This document shows positions 1 through 11,324 of a stretch of 64,000 nt of DNA, one piece after another. Both the position numbers and the translations under genes were made by a program. The notes under the pieces were generated by a model. That model was not told the DNA's origin, ran no database searches, and saw only the letters and a program-made list of their open reading frames with translations. The stretch comes from Terebella lapidaria (Eukaryota; Annelida; Polychaeta; Terebellida; Terebellidae), in NCBI GenBank assembly GCA_949152475.1, contig OX424556.1, positions 1,550,001 through 1,614,000 of the forward strand, given 5' to 3'. Numbering within the stretch: the first letter of the stretch is position 1; each line of letters opens with the position of its first letter.

Positions 1-59
1 CGAGGTGAAACAATCCAGGACAGTAACGTGTGGCCAACAAAGAAGCATTATAAATGAAC

Positions 60-150
60 TCAGAGCAACGAATACTTCTGCGCCTTCTCTGGCGGTCTTC
101 AATACACACGTGTGAGGATTCTTGTCTGGTTTCCACTGACGCTTGGGACA
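60..150 (+). repeat. Dispersed repeat fragment, copy 1
   Basis: This stretch (a segment around TCTCTGGCGGTCTTCAATAC, then TTGTCTGGTTTCCA) matches 21838-21935 in the same orientation with scattered differences and a small insertion. It is an old interspersed repeat of unknown class. No coding potential is evident. Confidence 0.5.
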
Positions 151-354
151 AACACACTGTTGAAAATGTGCGCTGTATGTGGTATTGGACTCACTTGGAA
201 TTGTCCACTTAATGATTTCGTAAACATGGTAAACTGCCCATTGGTTTGGCTTGGGATATGGATTTGTGTGCCTGTCGGTATCCACTTGTGTTTCTCTAAC
301 TGTGATTGAAAGAAACGCCACGTTATTATATGGAGCAAGGTAATGGGAGGGACC

Positions 355-720
355 TTTGGTTAGATTCACACTCGTTACTCCAAGTGCCACACTCACACCT
401 TGTGAATACTAAGTACATCCATCCAATCACTCCTATTGATATTGGCAGTAAATGTATGTTTGCTGTATTGGGAGGCTTGTATGCGAGGAATCATTCGTTA
501 GATAGAGACTTGTTACTCCAAGTGCCAAGCTGAGACCGTGAATACTAAGTACAGTCATCCAAAGATTCTTGCTGATATTGGCAGTAAATGTATTGTGCAA
601 TATGGCCAGGCCATTTTTCAGATATATACTTGTTTCTCCCAAGTTGCACATTCATACCCGGTGAATATCAAGTAAGGCATTCAATTACTCCCGTTTATAC
701 TGGCGGTTAATAGAGTTAAA
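355..720 (+). repeat. Tandem repeat, about 120-135 bp unit, 3 copies
   Basis: The phrase TTACTCCAAGTGCCA followed by GTGAATACTAAGTAC occurs near 374 and 509, and in a more diverged form near 630. Each is followed by a similar ATTGGCAGTAAATGTA-type segment. The spacing is about 135 and 121 bp. A single related copy lies in reverse orientation at about 60850-60920. The unit is therefore a dispersed repeat that is locally tandem here. Short ORFs across it are not credible genes. Confidence 0.6.
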
Positions 721-829
721 TAATTGATGTCCTGTGTTGAAAATGATATCAATTAGTATTTAGCTATTGACCATAGTACTTACTGTTTTACTTACTGTGC
801 TGATTGTTTCTATACAAACAACTCTGCTG

Positions 830-1110
830 CAATCTTTTGGCTTGCGATTAGGTACTTATGTACTTGTCATACACCTATTCCATGGGGGTTGTTTCGGGTT
901 TCTAAAATGTTGGGCAGTTGATTACATCAGGTTACAGTAGAAACAGATATATTGGCACACTGTCTGCCCCCTGATGACGCCGTTGTGGCTTCAGATAGAA
1001 ATGTTTGGTCAGGCTTTAATTCTATTCCAAAATGTTTGTTACTAGGTTTCTTACTGCCATCATCGAACTCTTGTAGTTAGCGGTAATATACTACTCAAAC
1101 TAGTTCAGGC
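830..1110 (+). repeat. Dispersed repeat family R1, copy at 0.8 kb
   Basis: This copy matches 14955-15240 over most of its length. It contains the recognisable core CACTGTCTGCCCC-CTGATGACGCC and a later segment TTTGGTC-GGCTTT. Reverse-orientation copies lie at about 8675-8915 and 27225-27400, with partial copies near 22800-22915 (reverse) and 60372-60450. The family has no visible ORF and looks like an old non-autonomous element. Its termini could not be fixed by eye. Confidence 0.55.
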
Positions 1111-3199
1111 ACATGACCAAAATGAAAACGAAAATGCTAAGTTTATTCTACATTCTGTTTGTTTCAACACGTCAAACCTATCAAGCATATGATTTTCTTG
1201 ACGAGGTTATGGTATATAACAGAAGGAAAACCTGGACTGCTCTGTATCTGTATCAAACGAATGGTTTTTGTCGTTGATGTCGCAACAGGATCGACGAAAA
1301 CAGACATGTTTGATCGGTATTTTATCACTAATATCTCTAAGAACGAGAGCTTTAGTTGCCAAATGTCTTATTTGTTTGACAAGAATTGTCCCCAATTGAT
1401 ACACTATTGGTTGTCAGTCAGCCAGCTGATGTCAGTTTTATGACATGTTCGACCAATCAATAGCTTGTTCTGTCTCCTTTTTGTCCTGCGTGGTAAAAAT
1501 ATCCATAGAACACACGGCAATATAACCACGTAACATCCGAAGAACAAACAGCGAGCCCCAAACGCTTCATAATTTTACAATACAACACTTTATGGAAGTC
1601 CTCAAAATTGGACGAACAATACTTAAATATATTTGCCCATGGTACTGGTGTGACATCATATAAACTTTTCGATAAACATGGACCTAAAACCCAGGTCCGA
1701 AGTGTACCAAGCGAACAAATTTGATTCCGTTATCCAATTTTGAATTCTGGTAACATGGTAGTTTACCGACATGCACAGTGCCAGTGTCCGCAATTGTATA
1801 CGTTCATACGCAGTGTGCGGCGGTTCCTTTGCGAATGCAGACGGAAACTTCTTTAGAATGGAAACGAAAATTTTCGGAAAATTTTATTCAATTTAATAAT
1901 TTGATTTGATTTTTACAATGTGGGCAACCACCACTCGGGTGTATTGTGGGAAGCCAGAGGCTTGTAATTTACCGCTTCACGTTGGGGTCGCAAATACCGG
2001 TATTGAATTTGATAGGCGTCGTTCATTTGGAAAAAAAACGTTAATCATAATTAACCACGATGAAAAACCCCATTTACTAAGTGCCGGCCCTGGGAGCAAA
2101 CCCCACACCTCCCGCACTGTGAGCTTCACACATGTCATATAATTAGGCTCGCTAAATTCTTGTTTAAAATACTCATTAAAATGGAGAATCTCGACCAATA
2201 AATAAAAGTCAACATTTATTTCTCGCGAGGATTCATTCCAATCCACATGGTTTCCGCTGATTCACGTTCCTTCTAACAAATGTACTTGCTGTTATACATT
2301 GGATAACGGACTCGATCGGGAAGGAAACAGTTGCCTGGAATATCATATGTTGTAGATTGCTAATTAATCAAATTGTATACCAAAAACTACGAAGAAGATT
2401 TCTCGAGACGTTATAAGTCAAATATCGTTAAGGGAGAGTTGGAACATATTGGGGACTCCCCTGATAGTCCTGAGGAAAGCGACTTGCAGAAACATTGCTG
2501 CAGTTGATCTTCATGATGAATTCTTCATAAGACTGGCATATCCATCAGCCTAGATTAGATCTGATCCGAATGTGGTTATGACAAGCAATAAACAACAAAT
2601 TACCAACCCACATATCGACATCAAATCCTTCCTGGTTCGGATCAACATCAGCATGTCTGGAACTTGACCTTGTTCATTCATATACTGAAGACATTTAATG
2701 AACGGTATTTCATTATCGAATGAATCTATTGTAATATACAGTGAACGATACATGCATCACGATAAGGTGGATCCATACTTTGTGGAGGATAAGGCTACAT
2801 CTTGATATGTTATTATATTGCAGTGCGTGACGCTTCAAGTTTAGAGCCTTGTCGAGAAACCCACTGCCGGAGAATAACTTGGGAATGTCGACGAAAATAT
2901 TTCACAGCGCCACTTTTTGCAACAGACCATTGTCCGAAGCTACTAACAATAACGGTTGATGAGCGCCTTTTGTAGCTGCATGCTCTGAGGACAAAAGTGT
3001 CTACGCAGTTCGGTTCCCATCGTTCGCGAATCCAATAAAGATAGCACTCTATGGCTTCATTCGCCGTGTTCACCACACGTTCGACAAACCAAGTGTGATA
3101 AATTATTGTCAGGAATCTAGCAATTGTTATTGTATTTAATACCTTATAAATGCTAAGGTATTCGCGTGGCGTTATCTTCCAAACAACATAACCATATTC
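1111..3199. other. Unannotated stretch
   Basis: No gene, structured repeat or RNA gene was recognised. Short ORFs occur on both strands (the longest is 134 codons on the minus strand at 2813-3217), but none shows a known motif and composition is typical AT-rich intergenic DNA. Confidence 0.5.
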
Positions 3200-3475
3200 A
3201 GATTCTACACACAACATCCATTACATTTTCAAGCATATGTCTGCTATTATGTATGCCAAGTCTCGCATACCTCACACTTGAATACCCAGAAGCGCCTGTT
3301 ACACTGGATCATGGACAAATCTGGAGTGCTGTTGGTCAGACCAAAGAGCGTGATCAACACTTCCGTCAGACGCTGTTGTTTTGGATTGTTCCACCATGCT
3401 ACGAAGGTGCTCGTGCGTTAAATATTACTCCTTACACTTCTAATGCAAGGTCACGCGTGAAACGTCTTTCAATAC
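3200..3475 (+). repeat. Dispersed repeat family R5, copy 1
   Basis: The right half (GAAGGTGCTCGTGCGTTAAA, then GTCACGCGTGAAACGTC) aligns with 12330-12600 in the same orientation and with 20095-20190 in reverse. Divergence is considerable, so these are old copies. The HINE-like element at 3482 begins right after this copy. Confidence 0.5.
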
Positions 3476-3879
3476 CTATTTTAGGTTACCGGACCTATGG
3501 TCCGATAACCTATTGGCATGGCATTGCGTCCGTCGTCCGTCGTCCGTCGTCGTCGTCGTCGTCCACATTTTTATCTTTTATGTTTAAGGGCGAATTTTTC
3601 TGAAATTTTGCACAAAATACTTAAAAATAATTAAAGAAGGAGGTATTTTTTAGTTTTTTTATTTTCACATTTTTTTCAAAATGGCGGCCGTTTTCGACGA
3701 AAAATGCCTGATTTTGGACTTTGGCGGCCATTTTCTCAAAATTTGTTCAGTAACTTTTTTTTCTTTTTGATACATAACACTCCTCATATGTACTCCTATG
3801 ATGTCTATAAATTTCGTTGCGCTTGAATCGCTCGAAGTGGGCCATTTTGGCCCAAACTTGGCCCTAATGGGACTTTCCC

Positions 3880-4640
3880 ATGTTAAATTCTCCTAAGCTT
3901 TATAATGGGACACATTATGCCTAATATCTCACTTAATATTGTGACTAGAGACTAGGAATCAATTGTGGACATAAAGGAAATGATATATGCTGAATATTCT
4001 GATGACCTTGAATTTGACCCCATTTTCAAGGTCATATGACAAAATGGCTTATATCTCGCTTATTATCGACTCTACAGCTTAGGAATCAATTGTGGACATA
4101 TAGGAAATGATATATGCTGAATATTCTGATGACCGTAAATTTGACCTTTGACCCCATTTTCAAGGTCATAGGACAAAATGGCTAATATCTCGCTTGTTAT
4201 CGACTTTACAGCTTACGAATCAGTTATGAACATATAGAAAATGATATATGCAAATTATTGCCATGACCTTGAATTTGACCTTTGACCTCATTTTCAAGGT
4301 CACAGGACAAAAGGGCTAATATCTCACTTATTATCGATTTTACAGCTTAGGAATCAATTGTGGACATATAGGAAATGATATATGCTGAATATTCTCGTGA
4401 CCTTGAATTTGACCTCTGACCTCATTTTCGAGGTCCAAGGACAAGCTGGCTCATATCTTGCTCCTCTATTGACTGTATGGCTCGGGAATCAATTGTGGAC
4501 ATATAGAAAATGATATACACTGAATATTTTGATGACCTTGAATTCGACCTTTGCCTTCATTTTCAAGGGCACAGCACAAAATTGCTAATATCTCTCTGAT
4601 AATTGAATTTACAGCTTAGCAATCAATTGTGGACAAAATA
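3880..4640 (+). repeat. 134-bp tandem array with nuclear-receptor-like half-sites
   Basis: The marker GGAATCAATTGTGGACAT recurs with unit starts near 3955, 4082, 4216, 4350, 4485 and 4619, giving spacings of 127-135 bp. Most units contain TGACCTTGA, a direct repeat close to TGACCTTTGACC, and TTTTCAAGGTCA. These resemble the extended half-site TCAAGGTCA (NR5A/ERR type) and a DR1 element (RXR/HNF4 type). Binding is inference only. The array is the core of the element at 3482-5264. Confidence 0.75.
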
Positions 4641-4704
4641 TATGCTTAATATTATATATGCTGAATATTCTCTTGATCTTGAATTTAACCAGTGATCTGG
4701 CTAA

Positions 4705-5251
4705 CATCTAATAGACGTGGAATCAATACCCAGTATTAAGTATTTCAAGCAAACAAAACAGGGTCCGTTATCCAATCTCATAGTCCAGGGACAGAAAGTC
4801 ATATCAGGCATACGAAGTGAGAGAAAACAAAATTGACAGGGAAACTCATGAACCCCCAAAAATGGCCATTAGGAGGTGAAATCAGGTGTTCCAGAAAGAG
4901 TGAGCAAGAGTAACATGAAAATAGATCTAGTTGCATGGCGGACATGGATTTGGTGTATTTATCAACCAGATCATGATGACGTCCATAGAATTTCTTAAAC
5001 GCAGCTATAAGTCTTGGTATAACATATCCTTGTCGCAGCAGTTTAGAGACTAGCTGGGCACTTCGATAGACAAAGTTCTCATATTTGCAACTAGCTCTGG
5101 AATAGCGTATAAGTTGAGAAACAAACACACCATATGCCGGTGACATAGGAATGTTGCTGCTTAGAAAAGGGAAATTTACTATGGAAAAATTGAAATCATC
5201 ACGTTTGTCATATAATCTAGTTGACAGGTTAGAATCATCATCAATCTCCAA
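4705..5251 (-). pseudogene. Retroelement reverse-transcriptase C-terminal fragment with 3' tail
   Basis: An open frame on the minus strand (150 codons, 5251 down to 4799) reads RLYDKRDDFNFSIVNFP, then SNIPMSPAYGVFVSQLIRYS, then KFYGRHHDLVDKYTKS. I recognise this as the conserved C-terminal end of reverse transcriptases common in marine invertebrate retroelements, but I cannot name the clade securely. The catalytic fingers/palm are absent, so it is a truncated relic. The 94 bp after the stop look like its 3' UTR, because the same last coding bases plus UTR recur as a short insertion inside Gypsy element A (about 33.29-33.45 kb). A more decayed copy lies at 23540-23790. Confidence 0.6.
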
Positions 5252-5464
5252 CTCCGGTAACCTATCTTTGGCCCTTGGCCTAATTTTTCATATGAATATG
5301 GATAGTTTTCAACTTCTCAGCTCAACCTAAGCAAAGCTTAATATTTCGAAATAACTTTTGAAACATCTCCGTGTATGTCATATGAACTACATATTACATA
5401 GATGTATAGATCCATGTTTTATTATATTTTGACATTTCATACACCAAATGTGGGATCATTCGCA

Positions 5465-6000
5465 TATAACCGCCTCAAGTTCATGTATCAGTGAAACATG
5501 CTTTTTGGCCCCAGTTTAGTTTTGGTTCATAGGATGAACTCATGCCGCAATTTTTCACAAAAGTTTAGATTTCTATATCAAAAACTACAGAAAAATTGGC
5601 AATCTACCCCAATGTCGAATTTAAGTCCCAAATGAGATCAAATACATTCCAACAAATTCCGGGCTTTTATCATGTTTATGCCCGTATAAAAATGAATTAA
5701 CATATTGTGTTGTTTGGAGTCGGAAGGTATAGTCGGTGTATATTAAGTATGTTTATTTTCAAGCAATATATAATTCAAACATCGAATGAAAGTTTGGGGG
5801 TTTTTTTCTGGTAGAGTTTGAAATTCCATGTCGGGGCTGGAATTTGACATTGGAATAGATTGCCAACCTTTTAAATTTTCGATTTGGAATTATGAAAATT
5901 GGTGAAAAATTGCGGCATAATACCCAATTATGAAATACAAAGTCAAGTTGATACAGCCTAAAAGGCGTGTTTAACAGATACATGAACTTGACTTTATAAG
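5465..6000. mobile_element. Fold-back (inverted repeat) element
   Basis: The two halves are inverted copies. About 5470-5620 (TCAAGTTCATGTATC, then TGCCGCAATTTTTCAC, then TTGGCAATCTA, then CCAATGTC) matches the reverse complement of about 5830-5995 in the same order, with small indels. Arms are about 150-170 bp around a 200-bp centre. This is the form of a palindromic MITE. No transposase is visible and no target duplication could be defined, so the class is open. Confidence 0.55.
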
Positions 6001-6127
6001 GTTAGGCTATACAAAGAGGATATATTAATCAGTAATATCTACTACAGCAACATCTAGTTCATTAATTTCAATGATTGCAGACCATCCGCAGTAGTGTTAC
6101 TGCTGTGTATATGAATCACATGAACCA

Positions 6128-6300
6128 ATCAGTACCTGACCTGAGAATTACTGCCACCAGCCCACGAGTAACTCACAGACATAGTGGTCTACCGCCAACT
6201 CAGTGATCATCCGACTTCTAGAGTCAATATGACCACTGCCACTGACCACGTCAATCTCCAGATATTATAACCACGATGGGTGTGTCATTGTGGCGTCTCA
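6128..6300 (+). pseudogene. Decayed copy of the exon-like unit found at 19.5-19.9 kb
   Basis: CCTGAGAATTACTGCCACCA, then CACGAGTAACTC, then GACCACGTCAATCTCCAG align with the minus-strand unit at 19521-19938, where the reading is LRITATSPRVTFTG and later DHINLQVLTM. Here the frame is not maintained. It may be a relic of a duplicated host exon or part of an unrecognised transposon. No function is claimed. Confidence 0.4.
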
Positions 6301-6886
6301 AAACGACGACACATTTCCAGGAAAAAAGATACCATTATCGAACTATTTCTGGGCAGCATAATATCTCGAATGAGCCTGACATTTGAAACGATGTAATTTT
6401 GTTGAATTGTCTTTTTACCATCATTTCTGCTGCAATGTGAGATACTCAATAACACAAGTGCAGCTTCTAGGGATGATGGATGAGGTATTCTTCAAGCTGG
6501 ATGTTTGACGCTAGTGTGTTGCATTGATGGTTGTGATGACGGAAAAAAACCAAAGGGGGGGGGGGGACGTTTTTGGTCCTTTGCAGAGAGGAAGAGGAGA
6601 CTGGGCCACATAGCCAAATGAGGTTTTCATTCGATTGAGTGAATATTCCTGCTTAAAAGAATAGTCCGAAATGGAAGTCAAGATTGTTCATGTTTGTCTT
6701 GTGAATAGATGATGGGCACCGCAAGAACAGGAAACTCGCAAAACATGTCCAAAGCCAGTAATATAAGAAAAGAAAAACGTATTTCTTTTCATGATTCCCG
6801 TTCACATTAATACCACAAGTCAAGTGGATGATAAAGATTGTACGTTACATTGGCCAGCTTCACAAATTTCCTGCGACATCGGACTA
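6301..6886. other. Unannotated stretch
   Basis: No gene or repeat was recognised apart from a 10-bp G run near 6557. It ends at the long-TIR element. Confidence 0.4.
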
Positions 6887-7973
6887 GGCGTTACGCGTTA
6901 TTCAGGGAGTACCGCATAAAATCGTGAGTATTACGCGTTATTCGTGAGGTCCTTCTTTGAGTGACCGTTAGCGGGAGATAAATACAATTTCACTAATTTT
7001 ACCGTTTTGAAATGTAGAATTTGGGTTTGCACGGAACATTAGACATATCCAGGGTAGTAGTTGATAGTTTAAATTAAAGAAATAACCCAGTGTCTACAAA
7101 ATGTTTCACATCGGTCGCAGGCGGCACAAAACTAGGTGTAATGTATCATTTGTTTATTTGCTATACTTTACGCGATTTGCCTGAGGGCATTACGCGTATG
7201 TGCATGAGTAAATATTTAGTGGAGGATGGGATATATTTCTTTTCTAATGCGAATCTTCCTCTGTTTTACTGGTCCATTGATGAAATAATTTCAAATTCTA
7301 GAGATAATGTTTGCACTTGGTGGGATTCTGTGTAAAATACATGAAAAAAACTCTCGGTATCGCCAATTCATGATTTATGGAGATAGGGAGGATAATATTG
7401 ATGATAATGATAAATGAGGAGTATCGTCAGTACTGGAAGCATGTACAACCTCAAACCATTCTTTAAAAATCTCCATTTATGCATTGCCAGCTCTACCATC
7501 CCCGACAACGCTCACATGTTTCCTCATGCTGTAACGCGTGTGCAGGTTTTCTCCCTCAGGCTGACATGTACGTAAACCACAAAAACTTTTTTGGTTTATA
7601 AACTACTCAATTAAAACAACTGGTTGAATGGTGATTGCTGCGAACATTTTATCGTTTACCGACATAAAATTCGTTGATTTCAATCGATAACCGTTGATAT
7701 TTCACAAACGAGTCGCAAGCATGCGGGTGTTGTCACGATCTGTGTGTCCATTTTCGTAAATATAACGACGTTTGCATGTAATTCTTGGTAGCATACGTGA
7801 TGTTTGCTCTTTGGGATGTTCCGTGGAAACAAAATTTTAGGGAAAAAATGAAACTTTTTAATAATTTTAGCTAGTTGAAGTGGGGACCTGTGTTGTTTCC
7901 TATGACATTTCCTCACGAATAACGCGTAATACTCACGATTTTACGCGGCACTCCCTGAATAACGCGCAACGCC
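6887..7973. mobile_element. Long-TIR DNA element flanked by TA
   Basis: The first about 64 bp (6887-6950, starting GGCGTTACGCGTTATTCAGG) are repeated inverted at 7910-7973 with only a few differences. The dinucleotide TA flanks both ends (6885-6886 and 7974-7975), consistent with a Tc1/mariner-style target duplication. A second, shorter inverted pair lies inside (GCCTGAGGGCATTACGCG near 7177; its diverged complement near 7528-7565). ACGCGT recurs near both ends. An 81-codon ORF (7090-7335) carries no transposase motif, so this looks non-autonomous. Confidence 0.7.
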
Positions 7974-8674
7974 TAGCCACCGTGTCGGAGAACAAGTTGT
8001 ATGTCATCGACATGTTATCATCGAAACGTCAGATGGCCAAAAAGCAAAAAACAAAAAGCAAAAAGTTCCAAGATATTAGCCCAATGTGTGTTCCGGGAAA
8101 TTTATAGGGAAACTCATCACTTCAGAAATATATAACATATATATTTAGGCATACAACGGACAAAAAGTCACGAATATTTGCATTGTGAATATTCCTGATG
8201 CAAACAAAATGTGATCGCTTTGTGAATTATGTGATTGCTTTGTGTTTCTTTTAAACAGTTGAGTCATCAGCTCCATATATATATATTTATGTATTTATAT
8301 GCGCTAAATTTCTCTCAGAACTTGTTTGATGTCGCAGACAGACTGCAGAGATGGTCTTCCGAGACGACGAGGGCTTTTGGCGTCGATGCCTTGAATCGTG
8401 ACTTGTTGGATAGTTGTTTATAGCGTGTAATATCCAGACTCAACATGGCGGAACGCGGATAACTAGAGATGGTTATATAGGGCTGATGTGTCTATAATCT
8501 CTTCATTGAAGCTGGCATGTAATTTCACTACATGGAAATTTATATGTACATCGATGTTTGCCGCCAATATATTACATAGGAATGCCACAATAAGCTCGTA
8601 ACTTCAATCAATATGTCCCACATAATATAAGGGTCCCGTTTATAGTACACATGAAGATATTATGACTATCATGA
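7974..8674. other. Unannotated stretch
   Basis: Short ORFs and AT-rich sequence with a small TA-rich run near 8275-8290; nothing recognisable. Confidence 0.4.
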
Positions 8675-8915
8675 GTGACAAATATTTGCCCACGAAACAT
8701 ATATATAAATGTAGGTATCAACCTATTACCACCAAAACAACTAGATTTTTATGACGACAATAGCAAATATAACATACACCATTTTGGAATAGAAACTATC
8801 ACCGACCAAATAGTTTATCCAAAGACACAATGGTGTTATTGTGGGCAGACTGTGTAAAATGTAGTTGTTGTTATTGTGCAGTTGAAGGGATTATCATACA
8901 ACTGCCCAACAACCT
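8675..8915 (-). repeat. Dispersed repeat family R1, reverse copy at 8.7 kb
   Basis: GTAGGTATCAACCTATTACC, then AGACACAATGGTGTTATTG, then GGGCAGACTGTGTAAAATGT match the reverse complement of the copies at 830-1110 and 14955-15240, and in direct orientation the copy at 27225-27400. Diverged, non-coding. Confidence 0.55.
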
Positions 8916-9035
8916 TTGAAAATAATTTACAAATCCTAAACAAACTCACTTATAACCTAGACCACTGCGAGCAAGTAAAGTAAATATCACACAAACATCT
9001 ATACTACAGGATAATAAGTTACACATGAACACTAT

Positions 9036-10277
9036 CGTCCTCACACATCCATCCATCGTCCTCACACATCCATCCATCGTCCTCATACATCCACACATCA
9101 TCCTCACACATTCATCCATCGTCCTCACACATTCATCCATCATCCTCATACACCCATCCATCGTCCTCACACATCCATCCATCATCCTCATACACCCATC
9201 CATCGTCCTCATACATCCACCCATCGTCCTCACACATCCATCCATCATCCTCATACACTCATCCATCGTCCTCATACATCCACCCATCGTCCTCATACAT
9301 CCATCCATCATCCTCATACACCCATCCATCGTCCTCATACATCCACCCATCGTTCTCATACATCCATCCATAGTCCTCATACATCCATCCATCATCCTCA
9401 TACATCCACCCATCGTCCTCACACATCCATCCATCATCCTCATACACTCATCCATCGTCCTCATACATCCACCCATCGTCCTCATACATCCATCCATCAT
9501 CCTCATACACCCATCCATCGTCCTCATACATCCACCCATCGTTCTCATACATCCACCCATAGTCCTCATACATCCATCCATCATCCTCATACATACATCC
9601 ATCGTCCTCATACATCCACCCATCGTCCTCATACATCCACCCATGATCCTCATACACCCATCCATCGTCCTCATACATCCACCCATCGTCCTCATACATC
9701 CATCCATCTTCCTCATACATCCGTCCATCGTCCTCATACATCCACCAATCGCCTCATACATCCACCAATCGCCTCATACATCCGTCCATCGTCCTCATAC
9801 ATCCACCAATCGCCTCATACATCCATCCATCTTCTTCATACATCCATCGTCCTACCACATCCACCAATCGCCTCATACATCCACCCATCTTCCTCATACA
9901 TCCATCGTCCTCACACATACACCAATCGCCTCATACATCCATCCATCGTCCTCATACATCCACCCATCGTCCTCACACATCCACCAATTGCCTCATACAT
10001 CCATCCATCTTCCTCATACATCCGTCCATCGTCCTCATACATCCACCAATCGCCTCATACATCCACCAATCGCCTCATACATCCGTCCATCGTCCTCATA
10101 CATCCACCAATCGCCTCATACATCCATCCATCTTCTTCATACATCCATCGTCCTACCACATCCACCAATCGCCTCATACATCCACCCATCTTCCTCATAC
10201 ATCCATCGTCCTCACACATACACCAATCGCCTCATACATCCATCCATCGTCCTCATACATCCACCCACGTCCTCATG
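9036..10277 (+). repeat. 21-bp minisatellite with higher-order repeats
   Basis: The basic unit is 21 bp, of the form CATCCATCCATCGTCCTCATA. A 189-bp higher-order period (nine units) is visible between 9252 and 9441. In the right part, where 20-bp units of the form CATCCACCAATCGCCTCATA are mixed in, a 301-bp period links about 9738-9968 with 10035-10265. Because 21 is divisible by three and the unit lacks stops, long ORFs arise on both strands (a 424-codon and a 271-codon frame). Their 7-residue periodic peptides are a by-product of the repeat. Confidence 0.95.
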
Positions 10278-11320
10278 TAACAGGGTTTATTTTCACTGAT
10301 TTATTGGATATCATAGTGCTCCTATGAGTGCTTGGTTTGTAGTTCTGTCATTGGTTACATTATGATGAAATCATAATGTTTGTGCATTTGATTCAGTTGA
10401 CTCAGTCACCAGATGTCTCTGGTAGTATGTGAGTGGTCATATGATCACCTGACCAGTGTTTGGTCACTTTGACATCAGATTCCATCAAGGGCACACCTAA
10501 CTTTACATGGTTGTTGTCCCTCAGTAAATCTACTAGTAACATAACTTGGTCTGAAGCTAAGAGCCAGTATTCAGCATCCAGTTTTAGCATTTGTATAGCT
10601 TCACTGCCATTGGAGTTGGTGAGTTATATTTGCTCATATCTAATTAGTCTTTATCTTGGTATTTGTGAACCCCATGGAATTTTCCATGTGGCAGCCATCT
10701 TGTTTCCCTTTGTTACTATGGTAGTATGTATTTATTAGTTTATATTAACTCTTTCTATTATGCATTTCCCCTAGCCCACCTAGCCCACCTAGCCCAGTGT
10801 CACCCTGGTTATCTCCCATTACTGTCCCAGTTACCTACTCTGGGTAAGATATTTCGCTTGTTGTAACTTAGTAATTTATTCACAATCTTAACTGGTATTA
10901 CTATTATTTTACCAGTACAGTATGGTATTCCACTATACTCAGAATATGGTTAACAGAATGTATCTATTCTACTCTTTGCATTTCGTGTGAATCATGTTGT
11001 TCATGTTCATGGTAAATTCGGTAACTGATTATTAGTATGAGGATGGTATTATATTGGTTTATATCAGATCGATTCTTCGTAAAGTACCAGTGTAGATGTC
11101 TCGTATATTTATGATAAATGTAGTCATTCATTGTCGCCTATTTTATCTGGTAATGGTTTATTCATAAATATGTTATTTGTTGTTATCTGTGTATTCTATG
11201 TTGTCAAATGATATTGTTTTACAAATGTATTTTCTGTGATTTTATAGGGTGCAATTGATGCACAACGAAATAAACCGTGACGAAATAAACTCTTCCTTGT
11301 TTGTTCGAAACAAACACGTC
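10278..11320. other. 1-kb segment splitting the minisatellite
   Basis: Minisatellite units stop at about 10277 and resume at about 11325. The interval starts GTAACAGGGTTTATTTTCAC and ends near ACGAAATAAACTCTTCC. The reverse complement of that end contains GAGTTTATTTCGTCAC, a weak match to the start, so this could be an inserted element with short imperfect inverted ends. A 9-bp unit TAGCCCACC is repeated near 10775. No coding sequence is credible. Confidence 0.45.
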
Positions 11321-11324
11321 CATA

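Larger units (their letters stand above)
3482..5264 (+). mobile_element. HINE/pearl-like non-autonomous element 1
   Basis: Perfect 12-bp inverted repeats bound the region: TAGGTTACCGGA at 3482-3493 and its complement at 5253-5264. Directly inside the left end is a hairpin (3484-3511) whose arms include GGTT/AACC and GGACC/GGTCC. Next comes a GTCCGTC/GTC microsatellite (about 3528-3563), then AT-rich sequence, then a tandem array of about 134-bp units (about 3880-4640), then a retroelement tail. A leading hairpin, GTC-type microsatellite and tandem core are the layout described for Helentron-derived HINE/DINE-1 and oyster pearl elements. That assignment is inference; no Rep/Helicase gene is present, as expected for a non-autonomous copy. 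Confidence 0.55.

Noticed and set aside
2813-3217. 134-codon minus-strand ORF as a gene
   Set aside because: No recognised motif; it overlaps a plus-strand ORF and a dispersed repeat.
9036-10277. CRISPR-like periodic array
   Set aside because: Units are contiguous 20-21 bp tandem repeats with no unique spacers, in eukaryotic DNA.
9025-10299. Long ORFs (424 codons plus, 271 codons minus) with 7-residue repeats
   Set aside because: They arise because the 21-bp minisatellite unit contains no stop codons; frames are open on both strands at once and there is no sign of a start, domain or splice context.
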